From assembly GCA_002841545.1 (NCBI GenBank), contig PGZZ01000003.1, positions 124,001 through 188,000 on the forward strand: DNA of 64,000 nt, read 5' to 3'. The notes beneath the pieces are model-generated. The model ran no database searches and was not told the DNA's origin. It saw nothing but the letters and a program-made list of their open reading frames with translations. The translations under genes and the position numbers were made by a program. This stretch comes from Firmicutes bacterium HGW-Firmicutes-16. GTDB lineage: Bacteria > Bacillota > Clostridia > Oscillospirales > Oscillospiraceae. Positions within the stretch are counted from its first letter, which is position 1. Each line of letters opens with the position of its first letter. This document shows positions 51,627 through 59,446 of the stretch, piece by piece.

Positions 51627-52388
51627 ATGATGACAGCTCAAAGAAGAGAAGAACTCAAGCACTATATGCTGGAGTATAAGAATGCCACGGTGGCCTCCAT
51701 GGCGGAGAAGTTTGGTGTGAGCGGGCAGACTATACGACGGGACTTTAAGGAGCTGGAACAGGAGGGCTTTCTTCTGCGGTCGTACGGAGGTGCGGTGGTG
51801 AAGGACCGTAAGGCGGTCAATGTGCCAAACACGGTGAAAAGCGAATTGCTGGTGGATGCAAAGCGGATAATCTGTAAGCAGGCGGTTCGATTCATCTCTC
51901 CAAATGACTGCATTTTTCTGGATCATTCCACCACAGTCCTTGCGCTGTGCGATGAGATTGCTAATATTCCGCTTACGGTTGTGACGAACTCCCACAGAGT
52001 CATCGGACGATTGTCCGGCTGTTCCAACATCCAGCTGATTTCCACAGGCGGGATATTCAACAATTCTCTGGAAGGTTTCTTTGGACTGGAAACGGTAAAA
52101 TATCTTCAGCAGCACTGCGTGGACAAGGCGTTCCTCTCCTGCCGCGCTATCGATTTGACCCGCGGACTGAACGATTCGGACGAGAAGACAGCCGACGTTC
52201 GCCGCAACGTTATCGAAAATTCGGACAGCGTGTACCTTTTGGCCGACCACACCAAGTTCGGTAAATCCGGGTTCATCGCCACCTGTGAGGTTGAGAAGCT
52301 CGACTATGTAATCACGGATGAACCTGTAGACGACGCATGGCACAAACTGTTCGAAAAGAAAAAAGTGGGCCTTTTAGAAGGAAAATGA
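51627..52388 (+). CDS. DeoR-family transcriptional regulator
   Basis: 253 residues. The N-terminal DeoR HTH (RREELKHYMLEYKNATVASMAEKFGVSGQTIRRDFKELEQEGFL, about 5-50) is followed by the DeoR sensor domain: RSYGGAVV, IFLDHSTTVLAL (phosphosugar loop, about 92-103), VVTNSHRV, STGGIFNNSLEGFFG, DKAFLSCRAID and YLLADHTKFGKSG (about 208-220). These bind phosphosugars. Located between the pyrimidine and purine nucleoside operons, it is the obvious candidate to control them in response to ribose or deoxyribose phosphates. Confidence 0.94.
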   Translation: MMTAQRREELKHYMLEYKNATVASMAEKFGVSGQTIRRDFKELEQEGFLLRSYGGAVVKDRKAVNVPNTVKSELLVDAKRIICKQAVRFISPNDCIFLDHSTTVLALCDEIANIPLTVVTNSHRVIGRLSGCSNIQLISTGGIFNNSLEGFFGLETVKYLQQHCVDKAFLSCRAIDLTRGLNDSDEKTADVRRNVIENSDSVYLLADHTKFGKSGFIATCEVEKLDYVITDEPVDDAWHKLFEKKKVGLLEGK

Positions 52389-52397
52389 GAGCTAAAA

Positions 52398-52425
52398 GAA
52401 GCGGAGCCAAAGCTCCGCTTCTTTA
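52398..52425 (+). terminator. Terminator of the DeoR gene
   Basis: Perfect 10-bp stem (52398-52407 with 52412-52421), four-base loop, T-rich tail. Confidence 0.92.
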
Positions 52426-52509
52426 TTTTATATCTGTATATCTGGCTTTTTAAACTTAAATTATGGTTGAGTTGGTTGTTTGCCTAGGGAGGGGTTAAGA
52501 CTGACGCCG

Positions 52510-53808
52510 TCAACCGTAGATGCGCTTTAAGGCTGCCTTGACCTCGTAACGAACCTTTTCCTCATCCAGGGTGAGGAACTCGCCGTTTTCATAAAGTATC
52601 TTTCCGTCGACCATGGTCATGCACACGTCACTTCCCTGCGCGGCATAGGTCAGCAGCGCCAGAGGGTCAAAGTTTGGTATCAGGTGAGGCCTATCCAAAT
52701 CAAAGGCGATGATGTCCGCCTTCATGCCGGGTTCAAGCGAACCGACATCTTCGCGGCCCTGCAGCCTTGCGCCGTTCGCGGTTGCCATTTTCAGAATCTG
52801 TGCAGGCTTCATAAGGATGGGGTCGTGCGTGTAGCCGTTGTGCATAATGGAGGCAAGATGCATTTCCTCCATCATGTTAAGGTTGTTGTTGCTAGCAGCG
52901 CCGTCGGTGCCGAGCGTTACATTGATGCCCATGTCCAGCATCTTTGGGATGGGAGCAAAACCGCTGCCCAGCTTTAGGTTGCTGGTGGGGTTGTGGATAA
53001 CACTGACATTCTTTGATTTCATAATATCCATGTCGTCCTCGGAAACGGCGACGCAATGTGCTGCGGCGGTCGGTGAATCGAAGGTCCCAAGATCGCTGAA
53101 CCATTTCGCCGGAGTTTTGCCGTACTTCCGGATACACTCGTCATGTTCTCTGCTGGTTTCGGAAAGATGAAGGTGCATCCTGCCTCCCAGAGCTTTGCAG
53201 TCAGCGGAGTACGCTTCTACAATATCGGGGAAGCTGGTATATTCTGCGTGTATGGCAAAGTCGATGCGTATACGTCCATCGGCAGTGCCGTGATAGTTGC
53301 GGAACAGCTCTATCGACTGCTTTACCCTAAAGTTGTCGGCGTATTTCTCGTTTGCGTCGAAAGACTGGAGCGGGCGGCAGAGATTGGCGCGGATACCGGC
53401 GGCAACTGCGTTCTCAACGGCGGTCTGGGTTTCGAAATACATGTCCGAATAGCTGGTGGTGCCGGAGGCAATCATCTCAAGCAGGGCAAGCAGATTGCCC
53501 ACGCGAATGTCCTCGGCACTAAATCGGTCCTCCACGGGTATCATCTTTTCAAACAGCCATTCATGCAGAGGCAGGTCGCTTCCGATGCCACGAAGCAGCA
53601 CCATGGGGGTATGTCCGTGACAGTTGATGAGACCGGGAGCAAGCAGCTTGCCTGCCATGTCCTTTTCGTTGTCGTAAGCCGCAGCGGGTTTTTCTTCACC
53701 GATATAGTCGATAACGGAGCCGTCGATGCCGAGAAAACCGTTTTGTATCCAGCGGAAATCCCCGTTCACCGTTGCCAGTATATCGCAGTTCTTTAATAGA
53801 GTTCTCAT
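52510..53808 (-). CDS. mtaD: 5'-methylthioadenosine / S-adenosylhomocysteine deaminase-type amidohydrolase
   Basis: 432 residues. Amidohydrolase metal ligands: LLAPGLINCHGHTPM (HxH, about 64-66), AEYTSF preceded by His (IDFAIHAEY, about 190), HLHLSETSREHDE (His about 217 and Glu) and TLGTDGAASNNNLNMMEEM (Asp about 305). The TDGAASNNNLNM block is the hallmark of MTA/SAH deaminases that turn adenine of MTA, SAH or 5'-deoxyadenosine into hypoxanthine. It is transcribed after the purine phosphorylase gene with a nine-base gap, so the two act in sequence. Confidence 0.92.
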   Translation of the reverse strand: MRTLLKNCDILATVNGDFRWIQNGFLGIDGSVIDYIGEEKPAAAYDNEKDMAGKLLAPGLINCHGHTPMVLLRGIGSDLPLHEWLFEKMIPVEDRFSAEDIRVGNLLALLEMIASGTTSYSDMYFETQTAVENAVAAGIRANLCRPLQSFDANEKYADNFRVKQSIELFRNYHGTADGRIRIDFAIHAEYTSFPDIVEAYSADCKALGGRMHLHLSETSREHDECIRKYGKTPAKWFSDLGTFDSPTAAAHCVAVSEDDMDIMKSKNVSVIHNPTSNLKLGSGFAPIPKMLDMGINVTLGTDGAASNNNLNMMEEMHLASIMHNGYTHDPILMKPAQILKMATANGARLQGREDVGSLEPGMKADIIAFDLDRPHLIPNFDPLALLTYAAQGSDVCMTMVDGKILYENGEFLTLDEEKVRYEVKAALKRIYG

Positions 53809-53817
53809 GGACTTACC

Positions 53818-54639
53818 TCACATTTGTTGTATAATGCGCTTAACATACTCACTGAACTTGATGGAAATGACCTTGGCAGTTTCGTCCACTTCCTCACTTG
53901 TGAGCGGGCGATCAAGCACACCTGCAGCCATGTTGGTCATAACCGAAAGTCCCAGAAGCGGCATATCACAGTGAGCGGCGGTCAGCGCCTCTGTAACAGT
54001 GGACATGCCTACTGCGTCACCGCCAAGGATGCGCGCGGCGCGGATTTCGGCAGGAGTTTCGAACTGGGGGCCGGTGAAAAAGAAATAAACGCCTTCATGC
54101 ACTGTGAGACCAGAGCCCTCCGCACACTCGAGAGCCAGCTTGCGCAACTCCGGAGTATACATACGGCTGATATCAAAGAAACGAGAGCCGAACTCCGGAA
54201 TGTTTTTGCCGCGGAGAGGGCTGTCGCCGTTGAATTTGATGTGGTCAGAGATTATCATGACGTCACCGGGACGGTAGGAGGTGTTCACGGCGCCTGCAGC
54301 GTTTGTAAGGATGGTGGCCTTGACGCCAAGCAGCTTGAACACGCGGATAGGAAGAACCAGCTGCTCATAGGAATAACCCTCATAGGTGTGGAAGCGGCCA
54401 GACATGCAGACCACCTTACGCCCGCAGACTGTGCCGAATATCATTTTTCCTGCGTGCGAAGGCACGGTGGATACAAGAAAATTTGGTATGTCCTTATAGT
54501 CGACGACTACGGGGTTCTCAATTTGCTCAGCAAAGGGGCCTAGGCAGGAGCCAAGGATGATAGCTATTTCCGGCGTGTAGTCAACTTTTGTTTTAAGAAA
54601 ATCGGCGATTTCCTTAAAGTATTCATAGGTGTATTCCAT
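53818..54639 (-). CDS. Purine nucleoside phosphorylase (PNP-I / MTAP-like)
   Basis: 273 residues from ATG 54639, seven bases after GGAGG. IAIILGSCLGPFAEQI (about 24-39), VSTVPSHAGKMIFGTVCGRKVVCMSGRFHTYEGYS (about 53-87), TNAAGAVNTSYRPGDVMIISDHIKF (about 115-139), GVYFFFTGPQFETPAEIRA (about 195-213) and GGDAVGMSTVTEALTAAHC. These are signatures of the trimeric PNP/MTAP group. With the deaminase gene behind it, the natural substrate could be 5'-methylthioinosine or 5'-deoxyinosine as well as inosine and guanosine. Confidence 0.93.
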   Translation of the reverse strand: MEYTYEYFKEIADFLKTKVDYTPEIAIILGSCLGPFAEQIENPVVVDYKDIPNFLVSTVPSHAGKMIFGTVCGRKVVCMSGRFHTYEGYSYEQLVLPIRVFKLLGVKATILTNAAGAVNTSYRPGDVMIISDHIKFNGDSPLRGKNIPEFGSRFFDISRMYTPELRKLALECAEGSGLTVHEGVYFFFTGPQFETPAEIRAARILGGDAVGMSTVTEALTAAHCDMPLLGLSVMTNMAAGVLDRPLTSEEVDETAKVISIKFSEYVKRIIQQM

Positions 54640-54663
54640 TGTGTGACCTCCCAATTAAAATGT

Positions 54664-54682
54664 CTGCGTCACGCGGACGCAG
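54664..54682 (-). other. Leader hairpin before the purine phosphorylase gene
   Basis: CTGCGTC (54664-54670) pairs with GACGCAG (54676-54682) in the transcript leader, just upstream of the ribosome site. On the minus strand ACATTTTAATT follows, too weak for a clear terminator. Confidence 0.55.
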
Positions 54683-54706
54683 GCGGAGTGTATACTGTTT
54701 TTTCTT

Positions 54707-54735
54707 ATTGTATCACGGAAGATAATGCGTGTCAA
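54707..54735 (-). promoter_or_regulatory. Promoter of the PNP-mtaD operon
   Basis: Minus strand TTGACA (54730-54735), 17-base spacer, TACAAT (54707-54712). An AAACAACA motif (54748-54756) lies 12 bases upstream of the -35. Confidence 0.92.
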
Positions 54736-54851
54736 TCGGACACGAATAAACAACAATAAACAAAAAATGTGCGCAACTTGGCAGCGGAGTTTATACGCAG
54801 ATAAACAATTCCACAGGAATACAGTGAAAATACTGGACAGAACACAGTGAG

Positions 54852-55685
54852 ATGTGTTATATTTATCTTGTTAGGTCATTTGAACCACAGTACACTGGAC
54901 AAAACGAAATCAAAACAACAATTACCGACCGCTCTAATAAGGGCTTACACTATAACGACAAAATTACATTGACAGAAAAATATTTGAAAGAGGAGCGGGC
55001 GTCTCTCGCTCAAGGATATATGGAAGAATTGCAGTGGGTTCGACGGGACCCCTTTAGATATTTGTTTTTGCAGGATTTTTTAAATCTCGGCGCTGATGTC
55101 CGCTATGAAGCGGAAGACGGTGTTGTGCTCAAGCGCAGGCGCATAGTTTATGCGGCGGGTACCGTTGCAGATTCCGCGCTGTTTTCCGATACTTTCTTGG
55201 CGCTTGTCTGCGAGAGCTCCGTTCGTGACCGTTTGCTGGAAACCGGAGTCTTTCGGGAGTCCTTTGAATGTCTTCAGGCTGTATACACCGGTGAACCTAT
55301 CCCTTTAGTACGGGATGATGTTACGGTCAGGCAGCTTGATATTTCAGATATGCCGTTTGTTTTGGAAAACTACCACCATCCCGGCGCCAATGAGAAACAT
55401 ATTCGGGAACGGCTGGACGAATACATGGTGGGAGCGTTTGTGAGCGGTAAGTGCGCGGGTTTTGCCGGTATACACGAGGAGGGTGCATTAGGTCTGCTCG
55501 AGGTGCTGCCGGACTACCGTCGGCGCGGAATCGCGGAATTTGTTGAGTCGCATGTCATCAACTGGTGCATTCAAAACTCAAGGCTGCCTTATTGCCATGT
55601 GATGCCCGACAATACCGCATCTATAGCTCTTCAGAAAAAATTAAACTTTACATTTGATACAAAGCCGCTTTACTGGCTTTCATAA
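54852..55685 (+). CDS. GNAT-family N-acetyltransferase
   Basis: Up to 277 residues. The C-terminal GNAT domain has VTVRQLDISDMPFVLENY (about 157), VGAFVSGKCAGFAGIHEEGALGLLEVLPDYRRRGIAEFVE with the acetyl-CoA loop RRRGIA (about 228-233), and HVMPDNTASIALQKKLNF. An N-terminal region of about 150 residues resembles a second, degenerate GNAT unit. The true start is uncertain: ATG 54852 overlaps a possible TGGACA-N17-TTATAT promoter and lacks a ribosome site, so the protein may begin further in, for example near 54967. First gene before the aldolase-isomerase pair; its acceptor is unknown. Confidence 0.82.
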   Translation: MCYIYLVRSFEPQYTGQNEIKTTITDRSNKGLHYNDKITLTEKYLKEERASLAQGYMEELQWVRRDPFRYLFLQDFLNLGADVRYEAEDGVVLKRRRIVYAAGTVADSALFSDTFLALVCESSVRDRLLETGVFRESFECLQAVYTGEPIPLVRDDVTVRQLDISDMPFVLENYHHPGANEKHIRERLDEYMVGAFVSGKCAGFAGIHEEGALGLLEVLPDYRRRGIAEFVESHVINWCIQNSRLPYCHVMPDNTASIALQKKLNFTFDTKPLYWLS

Positions 55686-55694
55686 ATTGTTTCT

Positions 55695-55726
55695 GCTGAA
55701 CAAACCGAATTTTTGCTTTGTTCAGC
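55695..55726 (+). other. Hairpin between GNAT and aldolase genes
   Basis: Perfect 10-bp stem (55695-55704 with 55717-55726), 12-base loop, no clean T tract. Possible partial terminator or processing site. Confidence 0.6.
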
Positions 55727-55779
55727 GGATATTAAATAAGGACGGCACGGCAGCAGTGCCTGGAAGGAACAAACGAAAC

Positions 55780-56397
55780 ATGACGATTGAAGAGATGAAG
55801 CAGGAGGTATGCGACTACGCAAAGCAGTCGTATTCGGAGAAATTATTTGCCGGAACCAGTGGCAATCTTAGCCTTTTTAACGGGGATACTATGGTAATCA
55901 CCCCAACCTCCGTTGCATATGAGACTATCACGGCGAGCGACATGGTGGCAATGAAGCTGGACGGCACAGTGCTGAACGGAAAGTATCAACCCTCCTCGGA
56001 GTGGCGTATGCACGCTGCTATATATGAGGCAAAGCCTGATGTCCGTGCCATAATCCACACACATTCCCCGTACGCTACAGCTTTTGCTGTAAATCATAAA
56101 AACATACCTACCATCCTTATCGAGATGGTGCCGTTTTTGGGCGGAGATGTGCCTCTGGCAGAGTTTGCCGTACCGGGGACGAAAGAAGTGGGACTTGAGG
56201 CTGTCAAGGTTCTCACAGAGCGTACCGGCTGTCTTTTGGCGAACCACGGTGTTTTGACCGTGGGCGATACGCTGGCACGCGCGCATATTCGCGCAGTTTA
56301 TGTGGAGGATGCCGCAAAAATTTGCTCAATTGCCATGGGCCACGGGGATATTGTGACCATATCTGAAGAACATATATCCGCCATGCGCGGAAAATAG
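55780..56397 (+). CDS. Class II (fuculose-phosphate-type) aldolase, probable 5-methylthioribulose/5-deoxyribulose 1-phosphate aldolase
   Basis: 205 residues from ATG 55780 with GGAAGGAA. AraD/FucA fold: GTSGNLSLF (phosphate loop, about 26-34), VITPTSVAYETI, SSEWRMHAAIYEAKPDVRAIIHTHSPYATAFA (catalytic Glu about 73 and zinc His-x-His about 92/94), and LLANHGVLTVG with the third zinc His (about 154). The next gene is an MtnA-like isomerase, so the expected substrate is a 5-substituted ribulose 1-phosphate cleaved to DHAP and a two-carbon aldehyde. Family certain, substrate inferred from context. Confidence 0.9.
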   Translation: MTIEEMKQEVCDYAKQSYSEKLFAGTSGNLSLFNGDTMVITPTSVAYETITASDMVAMKLDGTVLNGKYQPSSEWRMHAAIYEAKPDVRAIIHTHSPYATAFAVNHKNIPTILIEMVPFLGGDVPLAEFAVPGTKEVGLEAVKVLTERTGCLLANHGVLTVGDTLARAHIRAVYVEDAAKICSIAMGHGDIVTISEEHISAMRGK

Positions 56398-56413
56398 AAT
56401 AAGGAGGGCATAC

Positions 56414-57457
56414 ATGAAAAGAGCTGATGAAGGTGTAGGCTTCCTGCTTCGCTATGAAAATGTGGCGTGGTATGAGGACGGCGCAGTGCGTATCTTGGAT
56501 CGCCGTATATACCCTGTCCGCAAGGAATATGTTACCTGCCGCCGCCACGAGGAGGTTGCCAAGGCGATTGCCGACATGGTGACGCAGAGCGGAGGGCCCT
56601 ATCTTGCCGCCGCGATGGGAATGGCGCTTGCCGCTTTTGAGGCGAAGGATTTCGGTGAGCCCGAGCTGACCGCTTATTTGGAGAAGGCAGCTTACACTCT
56701 TTCCCATGCCCGTCCGACCACTGCCGCTAAAATGGAGAGGGTAACCGAGAAGGCAATGGACGTCGCGAGGCGCGAAATTGCCGCCGGTCATATCGGTACG
56801 GCGCTGGTTGATGCGCTGCAGCAAAATGCAATTGACCAGATTGAAGAAAATTACCGGAAATACGCTGTTATCGGCAAACTTCTTGCAGATAAGATTCCAA
56901 TGAACGGAACTATTATGACCCAGTGCTTCGCGGAAACAGTCGTCGGTACTATGCTGCGGGAGTGCCGCGAGCGCGGCAACGCGGTTAAGGTCATTTGTCC
57001 GGAAACGCGCCCGTATTTTCAGGGAGCACGCCTGACCGCCTCTGTCGCCTGTGATATGGGCTTTGACGTGACGGTAATCTCCGACAATATGCCCGCTTAT
57101 ACAATGAAGCAGAAGAAGGTGGACCTGTTCACCTCAGCGGCGGATGTAATCACTATGGATGGGCATATCATAAATAAGGTGGGCACCTTCCAGATTGCGC
57201 TTGCTGCAAGCTACTGGGGGATTCCCTATTTCGTGACAGGTACTCCTAATCAGAGCCATCCGGACATGAGCTCCGTAGTCATCGAGGAGCGCGACCCGAG
57301 TCTGGTGATGGATGCAATGGGAACGAAGACAACAATGGAGGGCGTAAAGGGCTACTATCCCGCTTTTGACGTGACCCCTCCCAAACTTTGCGACGGCGTC
57401 GTTACAGAAAAGGGTGTTTTCCCCCCCCTTGACCTGAAACGCTATTTTGAGATATAG
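56414..57457 (+). CDS. MtnA-like isomerase (eIF-2B alpha-type, 5-methylthioribose-1-phosphate isomerase family)
   Basis: 347 residues. The family features are visible: SHARPTTAAKM (about 96-106, equivalent to the TRPTAVNL region), TIMTQCFAETVVGTMLRECRERGNAVKVICPETRPYFQGARLTA (about 171-213, with the catalytic Cys in TQCF), DVTVISDNMPAYTM (Asp) and VDLFTSAADVITMDGHIINKVGTFQIALAASYWGIPYFV (about 237-275). These enzymes convert aldose 1-phosphates that cannot ring-open at C5 to ketose 1-phosphates. The Cys and Asp needed are in place. It follows the aldolase gene by 16 bases with an AAGGAGG site. Confidence 0.9.
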   Translation: MKRADEGVGFLLRYENVAWYEDGAVRILDRRIYPVRKEYVTCRRHEEVAKAIADMVTQSGGPYLAAAMGMALAAFEAKDFGEPELTAYLEKAAYTLSHARPTTAAKMERVTEKAMDVARREIAAGHIGTALVDALQQNAIDQIEENYRKYAVIGKLLADKIPMNGTIMTQCFAETVVGTMLRECRERGNAVKVICPETRPYFQGARLTASVACDMGFDVTVISDNMPAYTMKQKKVDLFTSAADVITMDGHIINKVGTFQIALAASYWGIPYFVTGTPNQSHPDMSSVVIEERDPSLVMDAMGTKTTMEGVKGYYPAFDVTPPKLCDGVVTEKGVFPPLDLKRYFEI

Positions 57458-57481
57458 AAATCAATAGTGCACGCTGTGGAG

Positions 57482-57512
57482 CGGCCGCTGCGGACGGTAT
57501 CCGAGGCGGCCG
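57482..57512 (+). terminator. GC-rich hairpin after the MtnA-like gene
   Basis: CGGCCGC (57482-57488) pairs with GCGGCCG (57506-57512), with an inner CGGA/TCCG helix (57491-57494 with 57500-57503). The tail TCTTAACTTT is a weak T tract, so termination is likely partial and the next gene may be read through. Confidence 0.65.
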
Positions 57513-57561
57513 TCTTAACTTTGGAAATACATATATTATAATATTAAAAGGACATAGAATT

Positions 57562-58755
57562 ATGAACACACCAAAAATGGGCTTCGCCACACAGGCGATC
57601 CACTCGGGAAAAATGAAGGACGCCTATGGAGCAATCACAATTCCAATTTATCAGACGGCTTCTTTCGAGTTTGAATCATGTGCGCAGGGAGCGGCTGTTT
57701 TTGCCGGTGAACAAAATGCGTTTTTTTATTCGCGAGTAGGCAACCCAACCGTAAGCATGCTTGAAGACACAATCGCTATCCTGGAACATGGCGAAGCGGC
57801 TCTTGCGACAAGCTCCGGTATGGGCGCCTTTACATCAGTTATCTGGCCGCTGATTTCTTCCGGAGATCATATCGTTGCGGACAAAACTCTTTATGGCTGT
57901 ACATTTGAGTTCTTTTCAAAGCACTTAAACCGCTTTGGCGTCAATGTCACCTTTGTTGATACAACAGATGAAGATGCCTTGAAATCGGCATTAACACCCG
58001 CAACAAAAGTGTTGTATCTGGAGACGCCTGCAAATCCAAACATGAAAATCGTGGATTTGAGTAAGGTTTGCGATATTGCGCACAAATATAATCCTGCGAT
58101 TAAGGTCATCTGCGACAACACATTTGCCTCTCCATACCTCCAGACGCCGCTAACAATGGGTGTTGATATCGTCCTCCACTCCGCCACAAAGTATTTAAAC
58201 GGCCATGGAGACGTTATTGCTGGTTTTGTAGTCAGTGATGCCGAAACAATTTCAGCCGCGAGGCTTATTGGCCTAAAGGATATGACCGGAGCGGTTATGG
58301 CTGCAAACGAAGCATATTTGATTCTGCGTGGCTTGAAGACACTCGAAGTTCGTATGCAGCGCCACTGCGAAAGCGCCATGAAAATTGCCGAGTATCTTTT
58401 GGGACATCCCAAAATTAAAAATGTATATTATCCGGGTTTACCTAGTCATATCGGTCATGACATCGCCGCGAGGCAAATGCACAATGGCTTTGGCGGTATG
58501 ATTTCGTTTGAACTGAAGGGCACTCGAGAGGATGGGTCAAAGCTTCTCAACAGTCTTGAGCTGTGCACGCTGGCCGTTTCCCTTGGCGGCGCGGAAACGC
58601 TCATTGAGCATCCGGCATCTATGACTCATTCCACTTATACCCTTGAGGAGCTGGCCGTTGCCGAAATTTCAGAAGGGCTCGTGCGTCTCTCCGTCGGACT
58701 CGAAAACGTTGAAGACATTATCGAAGATTTGGATAAGGGTCTGGCAAGGCTGTAA
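57562..58755 (+). CDS. Methionine gamma-lyase-type PLP enzyme
   Basis: 397 residues of the Cys/Met-metabolism PLP family. SGMGAFTSVIWPL binds the cofactor phosphate, VLYLETPANPNMKI and ICDNTFASPYLQ (Asp) position it, and SATKYLNGHGDVIAG holds the Schiff-base Lys (about 209). LYGCTFEFF has Cys at about 113, the residue that distinguishes methionine gamma-lyases from cystathionine enzymes. It would cleave methionine to methanethiol, 2-oxobutyrate and ammonia. O-acetylhomoserine sulfhydrylase is a less likely alternative. It lies directly after the aldolase-isomerase pair. Confidence 0.9.
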   Translation: MNTPKMGFATQAIHSGKMKDAYGAITIPIYQTASFEFESCAQGAAVFAGEQNAFFYSRVGNPTVSMLEDTIAILEHGEAALATSSGMGAFTSVIWPLISSGDHIVADKTLYGCTFEFFSKHLNRFGVNVTFVDTTDEDALKSALTPATKVLYLETPANPNMKIVDLSKVCDIAHKYNPAIKVICDNTFASPYLQTPLTMGVDIVLHSATKYLNGHGDVIAGFVVSDAETISAARLIGLKDMTGAVMAANEAYLILRGLKTLEVRMQRHCESAMKIAEYLLGHPKIKNVYYPGLPSHIGHDIAARQMHNGFGGMISFELKGTREDGSKLLNSLELCTLAVSLGGAETLIEHPASMTHSTYTLEELAVAEISEGLVRLSVGLENVEDIIEDLDKGLARL

Positions 58756-58810
58756 TCAAAACATAGGGGCTTATAGGACTTTCTTGTGAGAATTAGGCGC
58801 AAGCGTTTAG

Positions 58811-58844
58811 ACGGCACGCGGGTTAAATATAACCAGCGTGCCGT
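58811..58844. terminator. Terminator between methionine gamma-lyase and rhodanese genes
   Basis: Nine-bp stem (58811-58819 with 58836-58844) extended by an inner GGTT/AACC helix, followed by TTTGTGTTTG. Serves the convergent pair. Confidence 0.88.
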
Positions 58845-58874
58845 TTTGTGTTTGCATATAAATAGCAAAGAAAT

Positions 58875-59195
58875 CTATTTTCTTTTTGTGCCTACATATG
58901 AACCCACGCCACCCGATACGTTTATTACGTGATATCCGTTCCCCGCAAGCGCTCTGGAAGTCCTTTTGCTTCTTGCGCCGGATTGACACATTATATAGTA
59001 AGTTGTTTCTTTACTCAGATATTTTTCGGTTTCATTTAAAAGATCTCCCATTGGGATATTTTTTGCAGATTTAAGGCTGCCGTTCTTGTACTCATATGGC
59101 TCTCGGATATCAATAAGCTCGATTTTCCCAATAATGTTATCCAAGTCGTTAACATTAACGATATCAAGCTCATCTTTTTTTGCAAAGTTGAACAT
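58875..59195 (-). CDS. Single-domain rhodanese-like sulfurtransferase
   Basis: 106 residues from ATG 59195, eight bases after AGGAGG. ELIDIREPYEYKNGSLKSAKNIPMGDL is the rhodanese N-terminal signature, and IMCQSGARSKR (about 69-79) is the active-site loop with the persulfide Cys and the CxxGxR phosphate-like cradle. It transfers sulfane sulfur in the cytoplasm. Its proximity to methionine gamma-lyase may reflect sulfur handling, but they are convergent, not co-transcribed. Confidence 0.93.
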   Translation of the reverse strand: MFNFAKKDELDIVNVNDLDNIIGKIELIDIREPYEYKNGSLKSAKNIPMGDLLNETEKYLSKETTYYIMCQSGARSKRTSRALAGNGYHVINVSGGVGSYVGTKRK

Positions 59196-59389
59196 CAATT
59201 ATTCCTCCTGAATTAATACAATTTAATAAACACCGCTTATTGCTTTCATGATTAATTATATACTCAAATGAAAATTAATCTGTGATTTACTCACACGCCA
59301 GACAAATTGACCCTTTGCTTCATGTATTAAGAAAGTTAAACGCCTATAAATATCTAAAGTGACTAAATATTATGGAAAATTTGATACTA

Positions 59390-59418
59390 TTTTCAAAAGC
59401 TAGTCTTTGTGTTAGAAT
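59390..59418 (+). promoter_or_regulatory. Candidate promoter of the GGDEF/HD-GYP gene
   Basis: TTTTCA (59390-59395), 17-base spacer, TAGAAT (59413-59418), 30 bases before the start codon. Confidence 0.5.
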
Positions 59419-59446
59419 AAGATAGAAATCATAGGGGGGTGTTGAT

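Noticed and set aside
53824-54543. Plus-strand 239-codon frame opposite the purine phosphorylase gene
   Set aside because: Shadow of a strongly conserved gene, without its own ribosome site or domain.
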